Shown here: piece after piece, positions 1 to 8,082 of the stretch
How the letters are laid out: each line of letters begins with the position of its first letter
How positions within the stretch are numbered: the stretch's first letter is position 1
Assembly (NCBI RefSeq): GCF_014207745.1
Contig: NZ_JACHJB010000004.1
Coordinates: 372,001-436,000 of the forward strand
Direction of reading: 5' to 3'
From: Nonomuraea muscovyensis
Lineage (GTDB): Bacteria > Actinomycetota > Actinomycetes > Streptosporangiales > Streptosporangiaceae
DNA length: 64,000 nucleotides
The notes under the pieces: generated by a model
Told to the model about the DNA's origin: nothing
Databases searched by the model: none
Seen by the model: the letters and a program-made list of their open reading frames with translations, nothing else
Translations under genes and position numbers: made by a program

Positions 1-1
1 C

Positions 2-766
2 GTGGCCCACCACCAGCTTCTCGGCCACGGGCTGGCCGTGCGGGCGCTGCGGGCGGCCGGGGCCGAGCAGGTGCTGCTCACCAACAACTGCACGCCCGTC
101 CGGCCCGCCTCCGGCTCGCCGCAGGACGTGGCGGCCGCCGACGCCTACGACGTCCTGCACAACAGGCTGTTCGCCGACCCGGTGCTCCTCGGCCGCTACC
201 CCGACCTGTCGGCGTACGGTGTCGACGCGCCGGACGACGCGCTGGGCGTCCGCGACGGCGACCTGGCCACGATCGCCGCCCCGCTGGACGGCCTGGGGGT
301 CAACTACTACAACCCCACGCGCATCGCCGCCCCGGCAGGCGCCGAGCCCGGCCTGCCGTTCGCCGACGTCGGCATCACCGGCCATCCGACCACCGCCTTC
401 GGCTGGCCGGTCGTGCCCGACGGCCTGCGCGAGCTGCTCACCGGCCTGCGCGACCGCTACGGCGCCGCCCTCCCACCGATCTACGTCACCGAGAACGGCT
501 GCTCCCAGCCCGACGAGCTCACCCCCGAGGGCGTGGACGACCAGGAGCGGATCGCGTTCCTGCGCGACCACATCGCCGCCATGGAGCGGGCCCGCGCCGA
601 GGGCGTGGACGTGCGGGGCTACTTCGTCTGGTCGCTGCTGGACAACTTCGAGTGGGCCGAGGGCTACCACCAGCGCTTCGGCCTCGTCCACGTGGACTTC
701 GCCACCCAGCGCCGCACCCCGAAGGCGTCCTTCCGCTGGTACAGGGACTTCCTGGCCGGCCACTGA
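2..766 (+). CDS. GH1 family beta-glucosidase, C-terminal part (5' end outside window)
   Basis: This is the C-terminal 254 residues of a glycoside hydrolase family 1 enzyme, which hydrolyses beta-linked glucosides by a retaining mechanism. The fragment holds the family nucleophile motif YVTENGC with the catalytic Glu at about residue 164 of the fragment, the GVNYYNP segment, and the C-terminal GYFVWSLLDNFEWAEGY and FGLVHVDF blocks that shape the aglycone site. The acid/base Glu (NEP motif) must lie upstream of the window. The GTG at position 2 codes for an internal Val, so it is not treated as the start. No signal peptide can be judged. The family call is secure; the substrate is not known. 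Confidence 0.93.
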   Translation: MAHHQLLGHGLAVRALRAAGAEQVLLTNNCTPVRPASGSPQDVAAADAYDVLHNRLFADPVLLGRYPDLSAYGVDAPDDALGVRDGDLATIAAPLDGLGVNYYNPTRIAAPAGAEPGLPFADVGITGHPTTAFGWPVVPDGLRELLTGLRDRYGAALPPIYVTENGCSQPDELTPEGVDDQERIAFLRDHIAAMERARAEGVDVRGYFVWSLLDNFEWAEGYHQRFGLVHVDFATQRRTPKASFRWYRDFLAGH

Positions 767-815
767 ACCGCTCGGCCCCGCCGCCGTCGTCGTGGCGTGG
801 CGCGGCGTGGCCGGG

Positions 816-1712
816 TCAGAACACCGACACGTGGACGTGGTCGTAGTGGTTGGCGGTGGCACCGCCGCGGTCGGACATGGGGTCCCAGCCGCCGCCCGAG
901 CGGATGTCGTAGTAGCGCTGCTTCCAGATGATGTACATCACGCCGAGCCGTGACCCGTTCTGGATCAGCCACTCCGCCAGCGCGTCGCCCCGCGCGGCGT
1001 CGGCCCCGCCGGCCACCGAGCCACCACCGGAGATCATGAAGTCGCAGGCCCGGCCCTTGCCGTGCTCGCCGGGGTCGCCGCGGCGCAGGCAGCCGACGCC
1101 GTGGGGCATGGGGAAGTTCTGCATGACCTCGGCGCGGACCGAGATCATGCGCTGGGTGAGCCCCTCGGCGCCGCCGGGCTGCTGGAAGCCGTACTTCGCG
1201 AGCAGCCGCTCCACCTCGCGGCGCTTGCCCATGAGGGTCTTGACCTCCCGCTCCATCTTCTTGATCTTGTCGTTGGCGGCGAGCTTGGCCTTCTTGGCGT
1301 CCTCGATCATCTTCTCGACGCGCCTGACCTTGTGGATGCGCTCCTCGGCCATGTGGCCGAGGTTCGCCGCCTGGCCCAGCATCGCGTGGGGCTCGGTCTT
1401 GAAGGAGAAGAGCTGGAAGCCGTCGATCGGGCCGGCGATGTAGGTCGTCTGCGCGATGGTCCTGACCTCGGTCCTGGCGGCGTCGAGCCGCTTCTGCAGG
1501 CCGTCGGAGTTGTCGAGGGCGCGTTTGGCCTGGATGCGCAACTCTTCCAGGCTCTGGATCTGGCCACGGTAGAGCTGGTTGAGCCGAGCCGCGTCCTTGG
1601 TGAGCTTGCGCAACTGGGCCGGGCTGGGGTCGGCGGAGGCCCCGGGCTGGAAGGGGAACACGAACAGCCCGGCCAGGAGGACGACAAAAAGGGCAAAACG
1701 ACCCGTTTTCAC
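816..1712 (-). CDS. secreted coiled-coil protein with M15-like/ARB_07466-like C-terminal domain
   Basis: A 298-residue exported protein. Residues 1-27 form a Sec signal peptide (basic start, hydrophobic core, cleavage near GASADP). Residues 30-180 are Lys/Glu/Arg-rich and heptad-like, predicting a long coiled coil like those of secreted cell-wall proteins of the NlpC/P60 or PcsB type. The C-terminal domain has GRACDFMI and HYDHVHVSV, the conserved Asp/His pattern of the ARB_07466 domain related to M15 D,D-peptidases. Many such domains are uncharacterised, so peptidoglycan binding or hydrolysis is inference. It is divergent from the secreted M14 peptidase, with about 200 bases of shared upstream DNA. 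Confidence 0.8.
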   Translation of the reverse strand: MKTGRFALFVVLLAGLFVFPFQPGASADPSPAQLRKLTKDAARLNQLYRGQIQSLEELRIQAKRALDNSDGLQKRLDAARTEVRTIAQTTYIAGPIDGFQLFSFKTEPHAMLGQAANLGHMAEERIHKVRRVEKMIEDAKKAKLAANDKIKKMEREVKTLMGKRREVERLLAKYGFQQPGGAEGLTQRMISVRAEVMQNFPMPHGVGCLRRGDPGEHGKGRACDFMISGGGSVAGGADAARGDALAEWLIQNGSRLGVMYIIWKQRYYDIRSGGGWDPMSDRGGATANHYDHVHVSVF

Positions 1713-1911
1713 GCCCGCCCTCCCCTCATAGACGGACCGAAACTATAGAAGATGATCTTGAATGCTGTCACCTGAACAGGACAACCCGTATGGGTTGGCG
1801 ATCTATATCACGATTTTTCAGTACATAAGGTCAAGATAAAGATTGGGCCTTGCCAAGATCGGAGGGCCGGTTTGAGATGGCGACGAACTCGTCTCTGCGA
1901 AGGGGCAGACC

Positions 1912-4900
1912 GTGTCGCGAACCTCAGCCCTCGCCCTCGCCGTCGTCCTCGGCCTGGGCACGTCCCTGGCAGCCGTGGAAGCGCAGGCGGCGACCGACCC
2001 GTTACCATCCGCCGACCGGATCGAGCTCTACGAGCTCGACGGCTCGCCGGGCACCGCGCACACCCTCAGGGAGAAGGGTTACGACGTCGTCCAGGAGGAG
2101 GCCGGCGCCGGCAAGGAGCACGTCGAGCTGACCGCGGCCCAGGCCGACCTCGAGGGGCTGCGCAAGCTCGGGCTCAAGCCGGAGCCCGTGCGCAACACCC
2201 GTGGCCAGACCCAGTTGGAGGCCGCCAAGGCCCAGGCGGCGGGCGGCTACACCATCTGGAGGTCCTACTCCGAGCCCGGCGGCATCGCCGACCAGCTCAA
2301 GGCCATCGCGAACGCCAACAAGGACATCGTCAAGCTCCAGTCCATCGGCAAGTCGCTGAAGGGCCAGGACATCCTCGCGGTCAAGGTCAGCAACCTGGCC
2401 AGGACGCTGCCCGACGGGCTCAAGCCCGCCACGCTCTTCTCGGCCACGCAGCACGCCCGCGAATGGATCGCCGCCGAGGTGGACATGCGGCTGCTGAAGC
2501 ACGTGGTGGCCAACAGGACGGCGCTTCGCGACCTGCTCACCAGGACCGAGCTGTGGTTCGTACCGGTGGCCAACCCCGACGGCTACGACTTCACCTTCAC
2601 CGAGGGCAACCGCCTGTGGCGCAAGAACCTGCGCGACAACAACGGCGACGGGAAGATCACCACCGGCGACGGAGTCGACCCCAACCGCAACTTCCCCACG
2701 AACTTCCACTACGACGAGGAGGGCTCCTCGTCCATCCCGAGCAGCGAGACCTACCGCGGCGCCGGCCCGGCCAGCGAGCCGGAGACCAAGGCCATGGACG
2801 GGCTGCTCAGGCGCGTCGGCTTCGAGATGCAGCTCAACTACCACTCGTACGGCCCGCTGCTGCTCTACCCGATCGGCGTGCAGATCGCCACGGAGACGGC
2901 CGACAACCCGATCTACGAGGCCCTGACCGGCACCGACGACCGGCCGGCGGTCCCGGGCTTCGACCCCGACCTCGGCGCGGAGCTGTACACGACGAACGGC
3001 GACACCAACGACCAGGCGCACTACAGGTACGGCACGCTGTCGTGGACGCCGGAGCTGAACGAGGGCTGTGACGGCTGCGGCTTCGTCTTCCCCGACGACG
3101 AGGCGCTGGTGCAGGCCGAGTTCGAGAAGAACCTCCCGTTCGCCCTCGACGTCGCCCGCTCGGCGGTCAACCCCGTCGAGCCGGTCAGCCACCTGGGCAA
3201 CAGGACCCCGGACTTCGTGCTCGACCCGTTCGAGGTCAGCCACGGCAGGAACCAGGTGGTCCAGGTCAACGCCAAGCGCCGGCTCGGCCCGGTGCTGCTC
3301 AACTACCAGGTCAACGGCGGCCGGACCAAGGTGGCCAGGACCGGCGAGTGGAAGGGCGGCGAACGCTACGGCGAGGGCTACGACCGCTACTACCACCGGA
3401 TGCGCGGCACGATCACCGGCACCAAGCCGGGCGACAGCGTCAAGGTGTGGTTCACCGCGCCGGGCAAGCGAAGCGCCGACTTCACCTACCGGGTCGCCGA
3501 GGACATCGGCGGGAAGGTGCTCGTGCTGGCCGCCGAGGACGTGACCGGTATCAGCCCGGTCCAGGGCGGCACCGAGGCCAAGTACGCGGCCGAGTACGTG
3601 CGGGCGCTCGACGAGGCCGGTTACACCTCCGACGTGTACGACCTGGACACGATGGGACGTAAGGCGCCGCACCCGCTCGGCGTGCTCAGCCATTACCAGG
3701 CCGTGGTGTGGGAGACGGGCGACGACATCATCCCGAGGAGCACCGGCCAGGTGGGCGGCACCGTCGCCAAGGCCGGCGTCGACACCGAGCTGGCCGTGCG
3801 CGACTACCTGAACGAGGGCGGCAAGCTGCTGCACGCCGGCAAGTACCCCTCCTACGCGCAGAACGCCAACGGGGCGTACTACTACCAGCCCGACCAACCG
3901 GCGCGGCCGGAGTGCACGGAGCCCGGCGACCCGCCGTGCATCCCGGTGTTCAACGACTTCCAGCAGTACTACCTGGGCGCCTACGTGTACTTCGACGACG
4001 CGGGCACCGACCACGGCACCGGTCAGCCGTTCGCGCTGAAGGGCTCGGGCGGCCGTTTCGACGGCTTCGCGGCCACGCTGGAGCCCAGCCACACCAACTC
4101 CTTCGTGGCCACCTCGGCGATCCTGCCCGCGCAGCGCTTCCCGCGGTTCGCCGCCTCGGCTCCGGTCAAGTGGGTACGGCCGGGCGGCCCGTTCGACCCG
4201 CACACCGGTTCCTGGGACGTCTACAGCGGGATCGCCGACGTCTCCTGGAAGCGGCTGACCAAGACCATCGACCTGACCGGCAGGAGCGGGGGCGACCTGT
4301 CGTTCTGGACCTCCTACGACACCGAGGCCGAATGGGACTTCCTCACCGTGGAGGCCCGCACGGCCGGCCAGGACGACTGGACCACGCTCCCCGACGCCAA
4401 CGGCCACACCTCGCAGGCGACCGGCAGCAGCTGCGACCCGCCGAGCGGCGGCGCGGGCTGGCGCGTCATCCACCCGTTCACCCAGCGCTACCAGGGGCCG
4501 GGCTGCGAGCCCACCGGCACCTCCGGCGCCTGGCACGCCGCCTCCGGCAACTCCGCCGGCTGGCAGCAGTGGAAGATCGACCTGACCCCGTACGCGGGCA
4601 AGCGGGTCGAGCTGTCCATCTCGTACATCAGCGACTGGGGCACCCAGGGCGCGGGCGTCTTCCTCGACGACCTCGCGGTCACGCTGGACGGCGCCACGGC
4701 GGAGCAGACGTCGTTCGAGTCCGACCTCGGCGGCTGGGCGGTCTCGGACCCGCCGGAGGGCACCTCCCTCTCGATCAACAACTGGTCCCGCACGGACCAG
4801 GTCTTCGAGGAGGGCGGCGGCGTCACCACCAAGGACACCGTCTACCTGGGCTTCGGTGTGGAGAGCCTGACCACGCAGGCCATGCGGACCGACGTGGTGA

Positions 4901-4938
4901 AGCGGTCGATGCGCCACCTGATCGGAGACCCGCGCTGA
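1912..4938 (+). CDS. secreted M14 family zinc carboxypeptidase with C-terminal MAM/immune-inhibitor-A-like module
   Basis: A 1008-residue extracellular metallo-carboxypeptidase. The GTG start is preceded by AAGGGG at good spacing and gives a signal peptide of about 27 residues ending in EAQAA. The M14 domain spans roughly residues 110-410. Zinc ligands are His181 and Glu184 (QHAREW) and His311 (NYHSY). Substrate-binding residues lie in VDPNRNFPTNF, and the catalytic Glu is near residue 381 (TPELNEG). The middle region is beta-rich. The end (about 740-1000) carries SFESDLGGW and cysteine-paired stretches typical of immune-inhibitor-A/MAM-like modules of Streptomyces carboxypeptidases. The protein is likely a nutritional protease. 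A strong hairpin follows the stop. Confidence 0.93.
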   Translation: MSRTSALALAVVLGLGTSLAAVEAQAATDPLPSADRIELYELDGSPGTAHTLREKGYDVVQEEAGAGKEHVELTAAQADLEGLRKLGLKPEPVRNTRGQTQLEAAKAQAAGGYTIWRSYSEPGGIADQLKAIANANKDIVKLQSIGKSLKGQDILAVKVSNLARTLPDGLKPATLFSATQHAREWIAAEVDMRLLKHVVANRTALRDLLTRTELWFVPVANPDGYDFTFTEGNRLWRKNLRDNNGDGKITTGDGVDPNRNFPTNFHYDEEGSSSIPSSETYRGAGPASEPETKAMDGLLRRVGFEMQLNYHSYGPLLLYPIGVQIATETADNPIYEALTGTDDRPAVPGFDPDLGAELYTTNGDTNDQAHYRYGTLSWTPELNEGCDGCGFVFPDDEALVQAEFEKNLPFALDVARSAVNPVEPVSHLGNRTPDFVLDPFEVSHGRNQVVQVNAKRRLGPVLLNYQVNGGRTKVARTGEWKGGERYGEGYDRYYHRMRGTITGTKPGDSVKVWFTAPGKRSADFTYRVAEDIGGKVLVLAAEDVTGISPVQGGTEAKYAAEYVRALDEAGYTSDVYDLDTMGRKAPHPLGVLSHYQAVVWETGDDIIPRSTGQVGGTVAKAGVDTELAVRDYLNEGGKLLHAGKYPSYAQNANGAYYYQPDQPARPECTEPGDPPCIPVFNDFQQYYLGAYVYFDDAGTDHGTGQPFALKGSGGRFDGFAATLEPSHTNSFVATSAILPAQRFPRFAASAPVKWVRPGGPFDPHTGSWDVYSGIADVSWKRLTKTIDLTGRSGGDLSFWTSYDTEAEWDFLTVEARTAGQDDWTTLPDANGHTSQATGSSCDPPSGGAGWRVIHPFTQRYQGPGCEPTGTSGAWHAASGNSAGWQQWKIDLTPYAGKRVELSISYISDWGTQGAGVFLDDLAVTLDGATAEQTSFESDLGGWAVSDPPEGTSLSINNWSRTDQVFEEGGGVTTKDTVYLGFGVESLTTQAMRTDVVKRSMRHLIGDPR

Positions 4939-4960
4939 CCTCCTGATCCCGGCCTCGCGC

Positions 4961-4986
4961 AGGGGCACGGCAGGCGCCGTGCCCCT
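4961..4986 (+). terminator. hairpin terminator after the M14 carboxypeptidase gene
   Basis: A perfect 11-bp inverted repeat (aggggcacggc / gccgtgcccct) with a 4-base loop begins 22 bases after the stop codon. There is no long U tract, as is common for actinomycete terminators. Confidence 0.75.
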
Positions 4987-5072
4987 CTTGCGCGCATGCA
5001 CAGAACATGATTCGGTCGCCTTGAGACTGTACGGAAACAAGCAAGCATTCGGTCAAGCAGGAGGCTCACGAC

Positions 5073-6506
5073 ATGCGCCAGCACGACACGCTGTACATCG
5101 GGGGCGAATGGGTGGCCCCGGCCGGCACCGGAACCATCGACGTCATCTCCCCCCACACCGAGCAGGTCGTGGGCCGCGTGCCCGACGGCACCAACGCCGA
5201 CATGGACCGGGCCGTCGCCGCCGCGCGCGAGGCGTTCGACCACGGTCCCTGGCCGCGCATGACGTTCGCCGAACGCGCCGAAGTGATCGGCCGGCTGGCC
5301 GAGATCTACGCGGCCCGGCAGGCGGAGATGGCCGCGCTCATCACCGAGGAGATGGGCTCCCCCATCACCTTCTCCCAGCTCGCCCAGGCTCCGCAGCCGC
5401 TCGGCATGCTCCAGTACTACGCCGAGCTCGGCAGGACGTTCCAGCAGGAGGAGCAGCGGCCCGGCCTGTTCGGGCCGACGACCGTGCGGCGCGAGCCGGT
5501 CGGCGTCGTGGCGGCCATCGTGCCGTGGAACGTCCCCCAGTTCGTCGCCATGACCAAGATCGCCCCCGCGTTGCTGGCGGGCTGCGCGATCGTGCTCAAG
5601 CCCGCCCCCGAGACACCGCTCGACGCCTACCTGCTGGCCGAGATGGCGCAAGAGGCCGGCCTCCCGGCGGGCGTGCTCAACATCGTGCCCGCCGGGCGCG
5701 AGGCGGGCGAGCACCTGGTGTCCCACCCGGGCGTGGACAAGGTGGCCTTCACCGGCTCGACCGCCGCCGGCCGCCGCATCGCCTCCATCTGCGGCGAGCA
5801 GCTCAAGCGGGTCAGCCTGGAACTGGGCGGCAAGTCGGCGGCCATCGTCCTGGACGACGCCGACCTGGCCTCCAGCATGGGCATGCTGGCGATCGCCTCC
5901 CTCATGAACAACGGCCAGGCGTGCGTCGCGCAGACCCGCATCCTCGCCTCCCGCAACCGCTACGACGAGGTGGTGGAGGCCGTAGCCGGCATGGTCACCT
6001 CCCAGCCCGTCGGAGACCCGGCCGACCCCGCCACCGGCATCGGCCCGCTGGTCGCCGAGCGGCAGCGGGAACGCGTCGAGGGCTACATCAGGATCGGCAT
6101 GGAGGAGGGCGCCAAGGTCGTCGTGGGCGGGCTCGACCGGCCGTACGAGCGGGGATGGTACGTCGCCCCGACCGTCTTCGCCGGGGTGGGCAACGACATG
6201 CGCATCGCGCGTGAGGAGATCTTCGGCCCCGTGCTCGTCGTCATCCCGTACGAGGACGAGGCCGACGCCGTCCGCATCGCCAACGACAGCGACTACGGCC
6301 TGGCGGGCACCGTCTGGACGGCCGACGCCGACCACGGCATGGACGTGGCCCGGCAGGTGCGCACCGGCACGTACGGGATCAACTGCTTCATGCTGGAGTC
6401 GAACGCGCCGTTCGGCGGCTACAAGGCCAGCGGCATCGGGCGTGAGCTGGGCCCCGAGGGGCTCAACGGCTACCTGGAGTACAAGACCATCGCCCGGCTG
6501 GGCTGA
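5073..6506 (+). CDS. NAD(P)-dependent aldehyde dehydrogenase
   Basis: A 477-residue member of the ALDH superfamily that oxidises an aldehyde to the acid, cytoplasmic. Visible motifs in order: PWNVPQF (cofactor site), FTGSTAAGRRIA (Rossmann turn), LELGGKSA with the general-base Glu near 250, NNGQACVAQTR with the catalytic Cys284, EEIFGPVLVV, and a C-terminal ASGIGRELGPEGLNGYLEYK segment. The ATG start has AGGAGG upstream. It resembles betaine/medium-chain aldehyde dehydrogenases, but the substrate cannot be assigned. The gene appears to stand alone: a terminator precedes it and another follows. Confidence 0.94.
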   Translation: MRQHDTLYIGGEWVAPAGTGTIDVISPHTEQVVGRVPDGTNADMDRAVAAAREAFDHGPWPRMTFAERAEVIGRLAEIYAARQAEMAALITEEMGSPITFSQLAQAPQPLGMLQYYAELGRTFQQEEQRPGLFGPTTVRREPVGVVAAIVPWNVPQFVAMTKIAPALLAGCAIVLKPAPETPLDAYLLAEMAQEAGLPAGVLNIVPAGREAGEHLVSHPGVDKVAFTGSTAAGRRIASICGEQLKRVSLELGGKSAAIVLDDADLASSMGMLAIASLMNNGQACVAQTRILASRNRYDEVVEAVAGMVTSQPVGDPADPATGIGPLVAERQRERVEGYIRIGMEEGAKVVVGGLDRPYERGWYVAPTVFAGVGNDMRIAREEIFGPVLVVIPYEDEADAVRIANDSDYGLAGTVWTADADHGMDVARQVRTGTYGINCFMLESNAPFGGYKASGIGRELGPEGLNGYLEYKTIARLG

Positions 6507-6524
6507 CCCTGCTGCCGCGTCCCG

Positions 6525-6556
6525 GCAGGGCTCCGGCCTCGTGCCCGGAGCCCTGC
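6525..6556 (+). terminator. hairpin terminator after the aldehyde dehydrogenase gene
   Basis: A perfect 12-bp stem (gcagggctccgg / ccggagccctgc) with an 8-base loop lies 18 bases past the stop codon. Confidence 0.75.
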
Positions 6557-6671
6557 TCGCGGTGGACGGCACCCAGCGCGCCCCCGCAACGCTAGGTGCC
6601 CGTCCGCTGCCCCGCAGACCACACTGGGCAACCGTCCCGCTACATGAAGTATGTCCTACGGCAACCACCTG

Positions 6672-6715
6672 CGGCGGTTTCCTTCCCCAAGGACTTCTCC
6701 CGGCGGTTTTCTTCC
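6672..6715. repeat. pair of 15-bp direct repeats in the gap before the hydrolase gene
   Basis: The sequence cggcggtttccttcc at 6672-6686 recurs as cggcggttttcttcc at 6701-6715 (one mismatch), 29 bases apart. The stretch is poorer in GC than its surroundings and lies just downstream of the leftward hydrolase gene. Its function is unknown. Confidence 0.5.
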
Positions 6716-6741
6716 ATCCGCCCTAGGTAGACGCATCTCAC

Positions 6742-7524
6742 TCAGGAAAGGTTCGTCGTGATCCATTTTCCGATGCGATGGATGAGCTCGGGGGTGGCCG
6801 CGGACTCGGCGTGACCGTACCCGGGCTCGATCCACAGCTCCTTGGGCTCGCGGGCGCCGTCGTAGAGCTGGTGCGCGTGCTCCAGCGGGAAGAACGTGTC
6901 GCTGTCGCCGTGCACGACGAGCAACGGCGCCGGTGAGACGAGCCCGGCGGCCTCGTGCGGCGGCATCGGGATCGGGTCCCACCGGCCGCGGGCGATCCTC
7001 GTGCGCTTGGCCATCCGGGCCGCCAGCCGCCCGACCGGCTGCTCGATGGCCCAGTGCACCTGCCGCATCGGCTTGGTGCCCCGGTAGTACCACCGGGCCG
7101 GGCCGCTCACCGCCACGACCGCGTCGACGCCCCGGTGCAGGGCCGCGTGGCGAAGGGCCACCGCCGCCCCCATCGAGAACCCGACCACCGCGATCCTGTC
7201 GTAGCCGACGACCCGCGCGTGCCGGACGGCCGCGGCCACGTCGAGGATCTCAAGATCGCCCACGGTGGACTCCCCGCTCGACCGGCCGTGTCCCCGGAAG
7301 TCGAACGCCACTACCCCGCCGTACCCGCTCAGCACGTGCACGATCCGCCGCGCCGTCCGCTCCCGCCACGACCCCGTGAACCCGTGCGCCACCACGATCC
7401 CCACCCCGGCACCCCCCTCCCCTCCCCCACCGTCGCCGGGGTGGACGGGCGGAGTGTGCGCGGCGTCGATGCGCACGCCGTCATCGGTGCGGAGCATGAC
7501 CGGAAAACTGGACGCGAACGGCAT
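6742..7524 (-). CDS. alpha/beta hydrolase
   Basis: A 260-residue cytoplasmic alpha/beta hydrolase of the serine-esterase/lipase-like group. The oxyanion HGFTGS motif is near residue 50, the nucleophile elbow is GFSMGAAVAL (Ser near 118), the acid residue is in VHGDSDTFFP, and the catalytic His is in GYGHAE close to the C terminus. All triad members are present, so the protein should be active. A Gly-rich stretch near residues 30-42 may be a loop. The start could also be the internal ATG 9 codons later. The substrate is unknown. Confidence 0.9.
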   Translation of the reverse strand: MPFASSFPVMLRTDDGVRIDAAHTPPVHPGDGGGGEGGAGVGIVVAHGFTGSWRERTARRIVHVLSGYGGVVAFDFRGHGRSSGESTVGDLEILDVAAAVRHARVVGYDRIAVVGFSMGAAVALRHAALHRGVDAVVAVSGPARWYYRGTKPMRQVHWAIEQPVGRLAARMAKRTRIARGRWDPIPMPPHEAAGLVSPAPLLVVHGDSDTFFPLEHAHQLYDGAREPKELWIEPGYGHAESAATPELIHRIGKWITTNLS

Positions 7525-7633
7525 GTCCCGAGCCTACGGTCGCCCGCCCACCCCGACCGGCCCCGCCCTCAACCTCCCACCGTCCACACCCACCGCCCAC
7601 CGCCGCCTCACCCGCCGCAGCGACCCGGACGCA

Positions 7634-8026
7634 TCACCGGCACCCGCCTTCCCGGCTCCGCGCGTCGCCGCCCTCGCCCAGGTCGGCCACGCTCACCACC
7701 ATCCGCACGTGCGACCCGTCGGCGGCCTCCATGGCCTGCGGCAGGTCGGAGATCATCACCCGCGCGTGACTGGCCAGAATGCGCCTGCGCAGGGCCGAGG
7801 TGTCGAGCCCAGGCGGAACCGCCCAGACGACGCCGCCGGCGGCGATCACCGCGTCGGTCGCCACCAGCAGGTCCGGCCCGACCGGCAGGCAGACGAGCAC
7901 CGGGTCGCCCGCCCGCACCCCGCGGCGTCGCAACCGGACGGACGCGGCGGCCGACCGCGCGTCGAGCTGACCCTCGGTGAGGCCCAGCCCCGTGTCCGAG
8001 TCGACCATGACGATGCGCTCACCCAT
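7634..8026 (-). CDS. short protein resembling the N-terminus of AMP-forming ligases (degenerate or truncated)
   Basis: A 130-residue protein whose sequence follows the opening of ANL-superfamily acyl-CoA ligases: an SAAASVRLRRRGVRAGDPVL segment, then PDLLVATDAVIAAGGVVWAVPP, which matches the usual run from chain entry to the 'AAL..GAV..PL' element. It then stops, well before the TSGTTG ATP-binding loop. The ATG at 8026 has GGGG at good spacing, so it is preferred over the GTG three codons upstream. It lies 57 bases after the LuxR regulator gene in the same orientation. It could be a decayed ligase or a non-catalytic domain; function unknown. Confidence 0.6.
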   Translation of the reverse strand: MGERIVMVDSDTGLGLTEGQLDARSAAASVRLRRRGVRAGDPVLVCLPVGPDLLVATDAVIAAGGVVWAVPPGLDTSALRRRILASHARVMISDLPQAMEAADGSHVRMVVSVADLGEGGDARSREGGCR

Positions 8027-8082
8027 ATGCCCCACGGTAAGCAGGGCATCTCATCCCGACATGGGGCGGAATATGCAGATCC

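Noticed and set aside
2002..5040. A 1012-codon leftward ORF over the M14 carboxypeptidase
   Set aside because: High-GC shadow frame; the rightward frame has signal peptide, zinc ligands and ribosome site.
6644..6730. A 28-codon rightward ORF (MKYVLRQPP..), with a 25-codon ORF on the other strand
   Set aside because: Neither has a convincing ribosome site, and the stretch consists of direct repeats; I cannot tell it from chance.
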